A DNA stretch of 64,000 nt from Trebonia sp963843745 (lineage in GTDB: Bacteria > Actinomycetota > Actinomycetes > Streptosporangiales > Streptosporangiaceae), in assembly GCA_963843745.1 (NCBI GenBank), contig CAWJLP010000007.1:124001-188000 (forward strand). The letters are read 5' to 3'. This document shows, in pieces, positions 1-9,133 of the stretch. Numbering within the stretch: the first letter of the stretch is position 1; each line of letters begins with the position of its first letter. The position numbers were made by a program, and so were the translations under genes. A model generated the notes under the pieces. It saw nothing but the letters and a program-made list of their open reading frames with translations, searched no databases and was not told the origin of the DNA.

Positions 1-37
1 CTGGCGGGCCGAAGCCAAAGGGAGGACGATCAGCCAT
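1..37 (-). CDS. N-terminal start of a minus-strand gene, probably zinc-dependent metalloprotease (partial)
   Basis: An ATG on the minus strand (complement of positions 35-37) opens a frame reading MADRPPFGFGPP before it leaves the window. A strong ribosome binding site (GAGGGGG on the minus strand) lies about six bases upstream. The PFGF N-terminus is typical of the actinobacterial zinc-dependent metalloprotease family (Zincin_2). In actinobacteria that family often lies divergent from, or near, the PDZ/Lon-like protease gene found here at 1.7 kb. Only 12 residues are visible, so the family call is inference from the N-terminal motif and the neighbourhood. Confidence 0.45.
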   Translation of the reverse strand, partial: MADRPPFGFGPP

Positions 38-114
38 GGTGCGCCCCCTCAGCTGTCAGATAGTCGGGCACGATAGAAAGGTCATAGTCGTCACGCTATT
101 CGGGAGCAGCCGAT

Positions 115-1272
115 TTGAGAAACGTCAGGCGGCAGGTTCGCCACGAGCGCAGCGTTCGGCGTGAGCGTAGCACCGCGCCCGCTCCGCCGGTCGTGGCGGT
201 CACCGGTGCGGCCCGCGGAGTCGGGCATGCGCTGGCTATCAGCCTCGCTGAGTCCCCGCTGATCGATCGCGTCGTCGCCATCGACGATCACCGGGGTGAT
301 GCGGCCCGGGTGACGTGGCGGGTCGCGGACGTCAGGGACCCGACGCTCGCGGCGCGCCTGGCGGGCGTCGACGTGGTGGTCCACGCGGACATGGACACCT
401 CGGCGGCTACCGATCCCCGGCAGCGGCGGGCGCTCAACGTGCGCGGTGCGCAGACCGTGCTGACGGCGGCCGCCGCCGAGCGCGTCGGACGGGTCGTGCT
501 CGTGACGAGCGCGATGGTGTACGGCGCGCGGCCGGACAACCCGGTGCCGCTGCCCGAGGACGCGCCGCTGCTCGCGGACGCCGACGGCAGCGTGGCCGGC
601 GACCTGCTGGAGGTTGAGGAGATCGCCAGGCGCTCCCGGCGGGTGAACCCGGGCACGGCGGTGACCGTCGTGCGGCCGGCCGCTCTCGTGGGCGACGCGG
701 TTGACACGGTGCTGACAAGGCATTTCGAGGCACCCCGGCTGCTGGCGGTGCGCGGTTGCGCGCCGCGCTGGCAGTTCTGCCACGTAGATGACCTGGTGTC
801 GGCCCTCGAGCTGGCCGCCGTCGGCGACGTGACCGGCGACTTCGCGGTGGGCTGCGACGGCTCGCTCGCCCAGGGCGAGGTCGAGGAGCTGAGCGGGCTG
901 AAGTCGATCGAGCTGCCCGCGCGGCTGACGTTCGGCACCGCGGAGCGGCTGCATCGCCTCGGCGTCACGCCCGCGCCGGCCGCTGAGCTGCGCTACGTGG
1001 TGTACCCGTGGGTAGTGGACTGCGCGGCGCTGCGCGCGGCGGGGTGGCGGCCGTCGTACGACAACGCGTCCGCCCTGTCGACGCTGCTCGCCGCCCGCGC
1101 CGGGCATCATGCGGTAGCGGGCCGCAGGATCGCCCGCAAGGACGCGGCGCTCACGGCGGCAGGGGCCGCGGGGACGGCCGCCGCGGTCCTGGGCACCGCC
1201 GCGATCGTCCGGCGTGCCCGCCGACGGGGCGGGTCGTTACCTGTTCGCTTCCGCGATACCTTAGTCGGGTGA
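115..1272 (+). CDS. NAD-dependent epimerase/dehydratase (extended SDR) family protein
   Basis: A 385-residue Rossmann protein. A glycine-rich dinucleotide motif, TGAARGVG, lies near residue 30, followed by the usual acidic residue after the second strand (VVAIDDH). The SAMVYGA segment near residue 140 carries the SDR tyrosine, but the lysine expected four residues later is a proline here (YGARP), so catalysis by the classical triad is doubtful. A C-terminal basic/hydrophobic stretch (AAGTAAAVLGTAAIVRRARRR) may be a membrane anchor. The start is TTG at 115 with GGGAG about nine bases upstream. Its stop codon overlaps the moaE start, which suggests translational coupling. The substrate is unknown; nucleotide sugars are the usual substrates in this family. 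Confidence 0.85.
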   Translation: MRNVRRQVRHERSVRRERSTAPAPPVVAVTGAARGVGHALAISLAESPLIDRVVAIDDHRGDAARVTWRVADVRDPTLAARLAGVDVVVHADMDTSAATDPRQRRALNVRGAQTVLTAAAAERVGRVVLVTSAMVYGARPDNPVPLPEDAPLLADADGSVAGDLLEVEEIARRSRRVNPGTAVTVVRPAALVGDAVDTVLTRHFEAPRLLAVRGCAPRWQFCHVDDLVSALELAAVGDVTGDFAVGCDGSLAQGEVEELSGLKSIELPARLTFGTAERLHRLGVTPAPAAELRYVVYPWVVDCAALRAAGWRPSYDNASALSTLLAARAGHHAVAGRRIARKDAALTAAGAAGTAAAVLGTAAIVRRARRRGGSLPVRFRDTLVG

Positions 1273-1694
1273 GCCAGATCAGGCTGATCGCCATCAGGGA
1301 CACCGAGCTGTCGGTTGACGAGGTGCGGGCGGCGATCGCCGACCCGGCGGCGGGCGGTGACGTGATTTTCTCCGGCACTGTGCGAGACAACGACGCGTCC
1401 CGCGGCGTGACCAGCCTTTCCTACAGCGCGCATCCGTCAGCGGAGGCCGAACTGCGCCGCGTCGCCGAGGCCATCGTCGCTAAGTACCCCGAGGTGGTCG
1501 CGCTCGCCGCGGTGCACCGCGTCGGCGACCTGGCGGTGGGCGACCTGGCGGTCGTCGTAGGAGTGTCCTGCCCGCACCGCGCGGAGGCGTTCCACGCCTG
1601 CCACGCCATGATCGACGAGCTCAAGGCCTCGGTGCCGGTCTGGAAGCACCAGCGGTTCACCGACGGTTCTGACGAGTGGGTCGGCAGCGCGTAA
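1269..1694 (+). CDS. moaE: Molybdopterin synthase catalytic subunit MoaE
   Basis: This 141-residue protein is the large subunit of molybdopterin synthase, which with thiocarboxylated MoaD converts precursor Z (cPMP) to molybdopterin. Recognisable segments are GDVIFSGTVRDND near the N-terminus, VHRVGDLAVGDLAVVVGV, the HRAEAFHACHAMIDELKA helix and the catalytic-lysine segment VPVWKHQ near the C-terminus. The GTG start at 1269 overlaps the upstream TGA (GTGA); a longer open frame upstream is only the out-of-frame shadow of the SDR gene. No moaD is visible nearby, so the small subunit must be encoded elsewhere. Confidence 0.93.
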   Translation: MSQIRLIAIRDTELSVDEVRAAIADPAAGGDVIFSGTVRDNDASRGVTSLSYSAHPSAEAELRRVAEAIVAKYPEVVALAAVHRVGDLAVGDLAVVVGVSCPHRAEAFHACHAMIDELKASVPVWKHQRFTDGSDEWVGSA

Positions 1695-1703
1695 CCTTCG
1701 GCC

Positions 1704-2738
1704 ATGTTCCGACGCTCGCTGACGCTGACTATCGCCGGGATCGCGACCCTGATCGCGATCGCGGTGGCGGTGCTGGTTCCCGTGCCCTACGTGATCCTGC
1801 TGCCTGGCCCGACCCTGAACACGCTGGGCAACGACACATCCGGACAGCCGCTGATCAAGATCAGCGGGCACCAGACGTACCCGACCACCGGGCACCTCAA
1901 CTTGGTGACCGTCGGCTTCAACGGCGGCCCCGGCGTGCGGCTGAACATCTTCCAGGCGCTGCGCGGCTGGCTCAGCCCGACCAACGCGGTGGTGCCGGAG
2001 GCCGAGATCTTCCCGCCGGGACAGTCCGCGCAGCAGACCCATGCGCAAGACGTCGAGCAGATGGCCTCGTCGCAGGAGACGGCCACCGCCGCCGCGCTGA
2101 CCGAACTGCACATCCCGTATCAGACCGAGGCGGTGGTGATCTCGACGGATTCCGGGTATCCCGCGAGCACCGTGCTCAAGGCGGGGGACGTGATCGAGGC
2201 GGTGGACGGCAAGCCGGTGACCGGTACGGCCAGCCTCAGCGCGGCGATCTCGGCGCATCCGGCGGGCTCGGAGCTGCAGCTGACCGTGCTACGGGAGGGC
2301 CAAACGCTGTCCTTGCAGGTCGCGACCAAGAACTCAGGCGGCAAGCCGATCATCGGCGTCGAAGTTCAGGAGCAGTACAAGTTCCCGTTCACGGTGACGA
2401 TCGACGTCGGCGACATCGGCGGCCCGAGCGCGGGCACGATGTTCGCGCTCGGGATCATTGACAAGCTCACCCCCGACAACCTGGCCGGCGGGAAGTTCAT
2501 CGCGGGCACGGGGGAGATAACCCCGGCCGGCCAGGTGGAGCCGATCGGCGGCATACAGCAGAAGATGGCCGCCGCGCGGAGCGCGGGCGCGACCTTCTTC
2601 CTCACCCCGTCGGCCAACTGCGCCAACACGGCGGGCGCCGTGCCGGCCGGGCTGCGCCTCGTCAAGGTGAGTACTCTGTCCCAGGCGGTATCGGACCTTG
2701 AGGCGATCAAGGCGGGCAAGTCTGTCCCGTCTTGCTGA
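1704..2738 (+). CDS. PDZ domain-containing Lon-like serine protease (YlbL family)
   Basis: A 344-residue membrane-anchored protease. An N-terminal hydrophobic segment (residues about 7-30, LTLTIAGIATLIAIAVAVLV) anchors it with the body outside. A PDZ domain follows (about residues 140-215, containing GYPASTVLKAGDVIEAVDG), then a Lon-type proteolytic domain. The Ser-Lys dyad is visible: the serine in GGPSAGTMFALG and the lysine in the GIQQKMAAARSAGA helix. The product probably degrades or trims secreted or membrane proteins; the substrate is not known. The ATG at 1704 follows moaE by nine bases, so the SDR, moaE and this gene probably form one operon. Confidence 0.9.
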   Translation: MFRRSLTLTIAGIATLIAIAVAVLVPVPYVILLPGPTLNTLGNDTSGQPLIKISGHQTYPTTGHLNLVTVGFNGGPGVRLNIFQALRGWLSPTNAVVPEAEIFPPGQSAQQTHAQDVEQMASSQETATAAALTELHIPYQTEAVVISTDSGYPASTVLKAGDVIEAVDGKPVTGTASLSAAISAHPAGSELQLTVLREGQTLSLQVATKNSGGKPIIGVEVQEQYKFPFTVTIDVGDIGGPSAGTMFALGIIDKLTPDNLAGGKFIAGTGEITPAGQVEPIGGIQQKMAAARSAGATFFLTPSANCANTAGAVPAGLRLVKVSTLSQAVSDLEAIKAGKSVPSC

Positions 2739-2860
2739 GTTCCGGCACTGTTCCCCGCAGAATTCCTGCACCGTTCACTGTTATCCGAGCATGCTCGTCC
2801 AGGGCTGGGGCAGGGGCGTAGGCTGCGGCTATCAGGACTTCGAAGGGAGCGCATGGAGTC

Positions 2861-4135
2861 GTGGCACTTCGGGTACTGGTTGACGCGACCGACGTGCCGA
2901 CAGATCGTGGCGCGCTCGGTCGCTACGTTGACGGCCTTATCGGAGCGCTCGCCGCGGCAGGGGCGGACCTGGCGGTCGTCTGTCAGCGGGCCGATGAGGA
3001 ACGGTACGGCCGGCTCGCTCCTGGCGCGATCATCGTCGCCGGGCCCGCCGCGCTCGGGCACCGTTCCGCGCGGCTCGCCTGGGAGCAGAGCGGGCTGCCG
3101 GTCGTGGCTCAGCAGGTGAACGCGGACGTGATCCACATGCCGCACTACTCGATGCCGCTGCGGCCTGGCCGGCCGACCGTCGTCACCGTCCACGACGTCA
3201 CGTTCTTTACCGAGCCCGAGCACCACACCACGGTCAGCGGCATGTTCTTCAAGTCGGCGATCCGCACCGCTACCAGGCGCGCCACGCGGATCATCGTGCC
3301 ATCCAACGCGACCCGCGACGAGCTGGTCCGGGTGCTCGGCATGGACACCGCGAAGATCGACGTCGCCTACCACGGGGTGGATCACCGGCTGTTCCACCGG
3401 CCCGATCCGCATCAGGTCAGCACGATCTCGGGGCGGCTGGGGCTGCACGGCAAGCCGTACATCGCGTTCCTCGGCTCGATGGACCCGCGGAAGAACGTCG
3501 CCGCCCTGATCAAGGGCTGGGCGGGCGCTGTCGGCGACCTCACCGACCCGCCCGCGCTCGTCCTCGCGGGCGGCGGCGGCTGGAGCGAGGACGTGGACGC
3601 CGCGGTCGCCGCGGTCCCGCCGCACCTGCGGCTGTGCCGTCCCGGCTACCTGCCGTTCGCAGAGCTGCCCGGCTTTCTCGGCGGCGCGCTCGTGGTGGCC
3701 TTCCCCTCGCATGGCGAGGGATTCGGGCTTCCCGTGCTCGAGGCGATGGCGTGCGGCGCGCCGGTGCTGACCACGCATCGCACGTCGCTGCCCGAGGTGG
3801 GCGGCGAGGCGGTCGCGTACACCGAGCCGGACCCGGAATCCATCCAGGTCGCGCTGCGCGCGCTGATCGACGACCCGGAGCGGCGCGCCGCGCTCGGCGT
3901 TCTCGGGCACACCAGGGCCCAGGAGTTCACCTGGGCCGCGTCGGCGGCCGCGCATCTGGCCAGCTATAAGCGAGCGGCGGACCAGCAGGCGGCGGACACC
4001 CGCGCCGGGTTAGGACAGCGTCGGCACGCTCTGGTGAGTAACGCGACAGGCTCGAATTCCCCGGGTGCCGCGGCGCTAGCCGGGCGCGTGAGTATGCTGC
4101 GTGAGTCAGCGGCGTCGCCCGGTGACTGTCCGTGA
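2861..4135 (+). CDS. Glycosyltransferase family 4-type (GT-B) protein
   Basis: A 424-residue GT-B glycosyltransferase. The N-terminal half has a Gly-rich loop near DRGALGRYVDGL and the segment DVIHMPHYSMPL. The C-terminal donor-binding half has FLGSMDPRKNVAALI, LVLAGGGG and the nucleotide-sugar motif FPSHGEGFGLPVLEAMACG (an E-x7-E motif), followed by TSLPEVGGEAV. This matches mannosyl/glucosyl transferases that use nucleotide-activated sugars. The GTG start at 2861 has GAAGGGAG about ten bases upstream. The last 45 residues are low complexity. The next gene makes GDP-mannose or a similar donor, so a mannosyltransferase role is plausible but inferred. Confidence 0.88.
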   Translation: MALRVLVDATDVPTDRGALGRYVDGLIGALAAAGADLAVVCQRADEERYGRLAPGAIIVAGPAALGHRSARLAWEQSGLPVVAQQVNADVIHMPHYSMPLRPGRPTVVTVHDVTFFTEPEHHTTVSGMFFKSAIRTATRRATRIIVPSNATRDELVRVLGMDTAKIDVAYHGVDHRLFHRPDPHQVSTISGRLGLHGKPYIAFLGSMDPRKNVAALIKGWAGAVGDLTDPPALVLAGGGGWSEDVDAAVAAVPPHLRLCRPGYLPFAELPGFLGGALVVAFPSHGEGFGLPVLEAMACGAPVLTTHRTSLPEVGGEAVAYTEPDPESIQVALRALIDDPERRAALGVLGHTRAQEFTWAASAAAHLASYKRAADQQAADTRAGLGQRRHALVSNATGSNSPGAAALAGRVSMLRESAASPGDCP

Positions 4136-4163
4136 AAACCGAGCGCTTAAAGCGAGAATCCAA

Positions 4164-5312
4164 ATGCCACGTGAAGCCCTTGAAGCGATCATGCTTGTGG
4201 GTGGCAAGGGCACCCGGCTGCGTCCGCTTACCCTGTCCGAGCCCAAGCCGCTGCTCCCGACGGCAGGCGTCCCGTTCCTGACGCATCAGCTCGCGAGGGC
4301 GGCCGAGTGCGGCATCACGCACGTGGTCCTGGCGACTTCGTACCGCGCCGAGATGTTCACCGAGGCCTTCGGCGACGGGGCGGCGCTGGGGCTGTCCATC
4401 GACTACGTGCACGAGTCGTCCCCGCTGGGGACCGGCGGCGGCATCAGGAACGCGGCATCCCTCCTGCACGGAGGTCCCGATGACCCGATCGTCGTGCTGA
4501 ACGGCGACGTCCTGTCCGCCCACGACCTCCCGGCCCAGATAGACCTGCACCGCAAGCGGGAAGCGGCGGTAACGCTGCACCTGGTCGAGGTGGACGACCC
4601 GAGCCGGTACGGCGTCGTGCCGACAGAAGTCGGCGGGCGGGTCACCGCGTTCCTCGAGAAGACCCCGCACCCGGTCACCAACCGGATCAACGCCGGCTGC
4701 TACGTGTTCCGCCGCTCGGTCATCGACCAGATACCGCCCGGCCGCGTGGTGTCAGTGGAGCACGAGACGTTTCCCGAGCTGATCGCCGCGGACGCCCTGG
4801 TGATGGGGTACGCGGAAAGCGCGTACTGGCTGGACGTCGGCACGCCGGAAGCGTTCGTGCGCGGATCCTGCGACCTGGTGCTCGGGCTCATGCCGTCGAC
4901 GGCTGTGCCGTACCCCGCCGGCTCGGATCCCTCCCCGGGCTCGGCTGCCTCGCTCGGCGCGGCCACGTCGCCGGTCGCGGCCGCGGAGTTCCTGCTGCTC
5001 GACCATGCCCAGGTGGCCGGTGACGCGCTGCTGTCCGGCGGCACGGTGGCGGGCGCCCGCTCGGTCGTCAGCGCCGGTGCCGTCGTGCACGGCAGCGTGC
5101 TGTTCGACGGGGCCATCATCGGCGCCGGCGCCGTGGTCAGGGACAGCATCGTCGGCTTCGGCGCCACGATCGGCGACGGTGCGGTGCTCGACGGCGTCAT
5201 CATCGGGGACCGCGCGTTCATCGGGTCGGGCAACGAACTGGCCCGCGGCCTGCGTGTCTGGCCCGATGTCCGGCTGGAGCCCACCTCGGTTCGCTTCTCC
5301 ACCGACGCCTAG
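4164..5312 (+). CDS. Mannose-1-phosphate guanylyltransferase / NDP-sugar pyrophosphorylase family
   Basis: A 382-residue nucleotidyltransferase. It opens with the signature MLVGGKGTRLRPLT followed by SEPKPLLP, which contacts nucleotide and phosphate. VVLNGDVL holds the metal-binding aspartate and YWLDVGTPEAF the product site. The C-terminal third has hexapeptide (left-handed beta-helix) repeats such as GAGAVVRDSIVGFGATIGDG. The product is expected to make GDP-mannose, or a related NDP-sugar, for glycan synthesis. I chose ATG 4164 because it gives the canonical short N-terminus. A GTG at 4101 in the same frame would overlap the upstream gene by 35 bases. The phosphomannomutase and SIS isomerase at 19.7-22.4 kb supply the same pathway. 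Confidence 0.88.
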   Translation: MPREALEAIMLVGGKGTRLRPLTLSEPKPLLPTAGVPFLTHQLARAAECGITHVVLATSYRAEMFTEAFGDGAALGLSIDYVHESSPLGTGGGIRNAASLLHGGPDDPIVVLNGDVLSAHDLPAQIDLHRKREAAVTLHLVEVDDPSRYGVVPTEVGGRVTAFLEKTPHPVTNRINAGCYVFRRSVIDQIPPGRVVSVEHETFPELIAADALVMGYAESAYWLDVGTPEAFVRGSCDLVLGLMPSTAVPYPAGSDPSPGSAASLGAATSPVAAAEFLLLDHAQVAGDALLSGGTVAGARSVVSAGAVVHGSVLFDGAIIGAGAVVRDSIVGFGATIGDGAVLDGVIIGDRAFIGSGNELARGLRVWPDVRLEPTSVRFSTDA

Positions 5313-5370
5313 CACCCGGTCCGGCCAAGGTCCCCGCCGGACGGCAGGGCAGCCCCTAGCATGTTGACCC

Positions 5371-6384
5371 GTGGGCTACCAGGGACTCAGCATGACCGGC
5401 ACGGCCCCGTCGAGGACCGCCGCCGCTAAGCCCGAGCCCGCCCGCGTCCTTGAATGGCAGGCGCCCTTCCTTCTCGACGTGCGGGTCACGCTGTCCGTTC
5501 AAGGCCGGGGCCGGAGCGACCCGACCTTCCGCATCGACGAGGCGGGGGCGGTGTGGCGCACCTCGCTCACGCCTGACGGGCCCGCCACGATCCGGGTCAC
5601 GGCCCGCTCCCGGGCCGCCTCGGCGCCCGCGGGTCCCGCGGGTCCCCTGGTCCTGGCCCAGGCCTGGGGTCCGGGAGCGGACTGGCTGCTCGACGCCCTC
5701 CCCGGTGCCCTCGGCCTGCACGACGACATTTCCGGCTTCGACCCCTCCGGTCACCCCGTCTTGCGCCAGGTCGCCCGCAGGCACCCCGGCCTCCGGCTCG
5801 GCCGCAGCGGCCGCCTGATGGAGGCGCTCGTCCCCGCGGTGCTCGAGCAGAAGGTCCTCACCATCGAGGCGCACCGGGCATGGCGGATTCTGCTCGCCAA
5901 GTTCGGCGGCCAGCCGCCAGGCCCCGCACCCAGGGGCATGCGCGTCTTTCCCGACCCCAGGACGTGGCGGCGCATCCCGTCCTGGGACTGGCACCGGGCC
6001 GGCGTGGAAGGCGTCCGCGCCCAGACGATCATCAGGGCGTGCACCGTGGCGGACAGCCTGGAGCGGCTGCTCGCCAAGACCCACGAGGAAGCCGACCGCC
6101 TGCTGCGGACCATTCCCGGCATCGGGCCCTGGACGTCCGCGGAGACGCGGCAGCGCGCCGCGGGAGACCCGGACGCGGTCTCCGTCGGCGACGCGCACCT
6201 GCCGGACATGGTCGGCTGGGCGCTGGCCGGCCGGTCCGCCACCAACGACGAGGAGATGCTCGAACTGCTCGGCCCGTACGCGGGCCACCGGCACCGGGTG
6301 ACCAGGCTGGTGACGCTGAGCGGTCTTGGCGGCCCGCCGCGCCGGGCCCCGAAGCTGCCGGTCCGCGACTACCGCCGCTTCTGA
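5371..6384 (+). CDS. DNA-3-methyladenine glycosylase-like HhH-GPD protein (AlkA family)
   Basis: A 337-residue base-excision repair glycosylase relative. The helix-hairpin-helix is visible as LLRTIPGIGPWTSAE near residues 245-260, followed by a Gly/Pro-poor loop and the aspartate in SVGDAHLPD, the position of the AlkA/MutY catalytic Asp. The N-terminal beta-rich domain resembles that of AlkA. The GTG at 5371 is taken as the start; ATG 5392 in the same frame is an alternative that removes seven residues. The gene stands between two unrelated pathways, and its exact lesion preference (3-methyladenine or other alkylated bases) cannot be read from sequence. Confidence 0.85.
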   Translation: MGYQGLSMTGTAPSRTAAAKPEPARVLEWQAPFLLDVRVTLSVQGRGRSDPTFRIDEAGAVWRTSLTPDGPATIRVTARSRAASAPAGPAGPLVLAQAWGPGADWLLDALPGALGLHDDISGFDPSGHPVLRQVARRHPGLRLGRSGRLMEALVPAVLEQKVLTIEAHRAWRILLAKFGGQPPGPAPRGMRVFPDPRTWRRIPSWDWHRAGVEGVRAQTIIRACTVADSLERLLAKTHEEADRLLRTIPGIGPWTSAETRQRAAGDPDAVSVGDAHLPDMVGWALAGRSATNDEEMLELLGPYAGHRHRVTRLVTLSGLGGPPRRAPKLPVRDYRRF

Positions 6385-6459
6385 CGTTCCCGGCCGACAG
6401 GTCTAGACCGGCAGGAGGCCGCTCGGGCCGCGCTCGACTGGTGCCTTAAGGTCAGGAGT

Positions 6460-9132
6460 ATGAGCGCTTCCAGCATCGACCAGGGTGGAAACAGCGGGGT
6501 TAGCGAGGCGGCCATGCGCAGGGCGCTGGCCCGCGCCAGGGACGGCAAGCCACTGGACCAGACCGAAGCCGCGGTCTTGCTGCACGCCCGCGGCGACGAC
6601 CTGCGAACGCTCCTTGGCTACGCGCGCAGAACCAGGGACGCCGGCCTGGAAGCCGTCGGCCTGCCCGGGATCATCACCTACTCGAAGAAGGTCTTCATCC
6701 CGCTGACCAGGCTGTGCAGGGACCGCTGCGCCTACTGCACGTTCGCGACCGTGCCGAAGCACCTGGACAGTCCGTTCCTCAGCCCCGACGAGGTGCTGGA
6801 CATCGCCCGCGAAGGCGCGCGGCTCGGCTGCAAAGAGGCCCTCTTCACGCTCGGCGACCGCCCGGAGGCCCGCTGGCGTCAGGCCAGGGAATGGCTGGAC
6901 GCGCACGGTTACGACGACACGCTGTCTTACGTGCGCGCGATGGCGATCCGGGTTCTCGAGGAGACCGGCCTGCTGCCGCACCTGAACCCCGGAGTCATGA
7001 CCTGGCAGGACTTCCAGCGGCTCAAGCCGGTCGCGCCGAGCATGGGCATGATGCTCGAGACGACCTCGACCCGCCTGTACGAGACCAAGGGCGGCCCGCA
7101 CTTCGGCAGCCCCGACAAGGACCCGAAGGTCCGGCTGCGGGTTCTCGAGGACGCCGGCCGCAGCAACGTCCCCTTCACCACCGGGATCCTGATCGGCATC
7201 GGCGAGACGATCGAGGAGCGGGCCGACTCGATCTTCGCGATCCGGCGGGTCGCTCGCGAGTACAACGGCATCCAGGAAGTCATCGTGCAGAACTTCCGCG
7301 CCAAGCCGGACACCAAGATGCGCGACACCCCGGACGCCGAGCTCGAGGACCTGGCCGCGACCATCGCGGTTACCCGCCTCGTCCTAGGCCCGAAGGCCCG
7401 CGTCCAGGCGCCGCCGAACCTCGTCGGCGACCAGCACCAGCTCATTCTCGACGCGGGCATCGACGACTGGGGCGGCGTCTCGCCGCTGACCCCGGACCAC
7501 GTCAACCCGGAGCGCCCCTGGCCGCAGATCGACGAGCTCGCCCAGCTCACGGCCGCGGCGGGCTTCACGCTCAGGGAACGCCTCACGGTCTACCCGCCCT
7601 ACATCCGCGAGCCCTGGCTCGACCCGCGCGTCGCGCGGCACGTCGCCGCCCTCGCCGACCCGCGGACCGGCCTCGCGAACGAAGCCGCCCGCCCGGAGGG
7701 AATGCCCTGGCAGGAGCCGGACGGCGGCTGGGGCGACGCGTCCGGCCGCACGGATCTGCACGTGTCGATCGACACGATCGGGCGGTCCGCTGACCGGCGC
7801 GAAGACTTCTCCGAGGTCTACGGTGACTGGGAGATCTTGTCGGAACGTACGCGGCTGACTGCGGGCGCCTCCGCCATCTCCACCGCGGAGCAGGCCCCCG
7901 CCGGGGCGCCCGCCGGGGCGCCTGCCGAGTCCGCGCCCGCGGCGCCCGCCGTGGCGCGCCCCGGCGAGGTCGCCGCCGCGCTGCGCCAGGCCGAACGCGA
8001 CCCGGCCGCCCTCACCGACGGCCAGGCGGTCGCCTTGCTCGGCGCCGACGGCGCCGACCTGGACGCGCTGGCGGCGCTCGCCGACGGCCTGCGCCGCGAG
8101 GTCAACGGCGACGACGTGACGTTCGTCGTGACGCGGAACATCAACTTCACCAACGTCTGCTACACCGGCTGCCGGTTCTGCGCGTTCGCGCAGCGCCGCA
8201 CCGACGCCGACGCCTACACGCTGTCGCTGGACCAGATCGGCGAGCGCGCCGAGGAGGCGTGGGCCGCGGGGGCCACCGAGGTATGCATGCAGGGCGGCAT
8301 CCACCCGGACCTGCCGGGCACCGCGTACTTCGACATCGCCGCCGAGGTCAAGCGCCGCGTCCCCGGCATGCACGTGCACGCTTTCTCGCCGATGGAGGTG
8401 ATGAACGGCGTCGCCCGCACCGGGCTTCCGCTGCGCGAGTGGCTGGTCCGGGCCAGGGAGGCCGGGGTGGGCTCGCTGCCGGGCACGGCCGCCGAGATCC
8501 TGGACGACGACGTGCGCTGGGTGCTCACCAAGGGAAAGCTGCCCGCCGCGGACTGGATCGAGGTGGTCAGCACCGCGCACGACCTGGGCATCCCGACGAC
8601 GGCGACGATGATGTACGGCCACGTGGACGCGCCGCACCACTGGGTGGGCCACCTCCGGGTGATCCGCGGCATCCAGGAGCGGACGGGCGGGTTCACGGAG
8701 TTCGTGCTGCTCCCGTTCGTGCACACCAGCGCGCCGATCTACCTGGCCGGGCTGGCCAGGCCAGGCGTCACCAGGCGGGAGAACCGCGCCGTGCACGCGG
8801 TGTCCAGGATCATGCTGCACGGCGCGATCGGCTCGATCCAGTGCTCGTGGGTCAAGCTGGGTGACGAGCTGTGCCGCGACGTGCTGAACGGCGGCGTTAA
8901 CGACCTGGGCGGCACGCTGATGGAGGAGACGATCAGCAGGATGGCCGGCGCGGACAACGGCTCGTTCAAGACGATCAGCGACCTGCGCTCGATCACCGAG
9001 CCACTCGGCAGGCCGCTGCGCCAGCGGACGACCCTCTACGGCACCCCGGCGTCCGACCGCCTGGCGGCGGCGGCCGCCAGCGACGGCGTGGCCGCATCGG
9101 TGCGGGCGGGTCTCCCGATCCTGGCTCGGTAG
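6460..9132 (+). CDS. fbiC: Bifunctional FO synthase FbiC (CofG-CofH)
   Basis: An 890-residue protein with two radical-SAM halves that make 7,8-didemethyl-8-hydroxy-5-deazariboflavin (FO), the chromophore of coenzyme F420. The CofG half has its 4Fe-4S cysteines at about C86, C90 and C93 (CRDRCAYC). The CofH half has C567, C571 and C574 (CYTGCRFC). The halves are joined by an Ala/Pro-rich linker near residues 470-500 (PAGAPAGAPAESAPAAPA). The length fits the fused actinobacterial form. An ATG start lies at 6460. The cupin gene begins one base after the stop, and fbiB/fbiA lie just beyond, so all dedicated F420 steps except the final FMN-type loading are clustered. Confidence 0.97.
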   Translation: MSASSIDQGGNSGVSEAAMRRALARARDGKPLDQTEAAVLLHARGDDLRTLLGYARRTRDAGLEAVGLPGIITYSKKVFIPLTRLCRDRCAYCTFATVPKHLDSPFLSPDEVLDIAREGARLGCKEALFTLGDRPEARWRQAREWLDAHGYDDTLSYVRAMAIRVLEETGLLPHLNPGVMTWQDFQRLKPVAPSMGMMLETTSTRLYETKGGPHFGSPDKDPKVRLRVLEDAGRSNVPFTTGILIGIGETIEERADSIFAIRRVAREYNGIQEVIVQNFRAKPDTKMRDTPDAELEDLAATIAVTRLVLGPKARVQAPPNLVGDQHQLILDAGIDDWGGVSPLTPDHVNPERPWPQIDELAQLTAAAGFTLRERLTVYPPYIREPWLDPRVARHVAALADPRTGLANEAARPEGMPWQEPDGGWGDASGRTDLHVSIDTIGRSADRREDFSEVYGDWEILSERTRLTAGASAISTAEQAPAGAPAGAPAESAPAAPAVARPGEVAAALRQAERDPAALTDGQAVALLGADGADLDALAALADGLRREVNGDDVTFVVTRNINFTNVCYTGCRFCAFAQRRTDADAYTLSLDQIGERAEEAWAAGATEVCMQGGIHPDLPGTAYFDIAAEVKRRVPGMHVHAFSPMEVMNGVARTGLPLREWLVRAREAGVGSLPGTAAEILDDDVRWVLTKGKLPAADWIEVVSTAHDLGIPTTATMMYGHVDAPHHWVGHLRVIRGIQERTGGFTEFVLLPFVHTSAPIYLAGLARPGVTRRENRAVHAVSRIMLHGAIGSIQCSWVKLGDELCRDVLNGGVNDLGGTLMEETISRMAGADNGSFKTISDLRSITEPLGRPLRQRTTLYGTPASDRLAAAAASDGVAASVRAGLPILAR

Positions 9133-9133
9133 G

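Noticed and set aside
4101..4163. Upstream extension of the guanylyltransferase reading frame
   Set aside because: It would overlap the preceding gene and adds basic residues before the canonical N-terminus; ATG 4164 is more likely.
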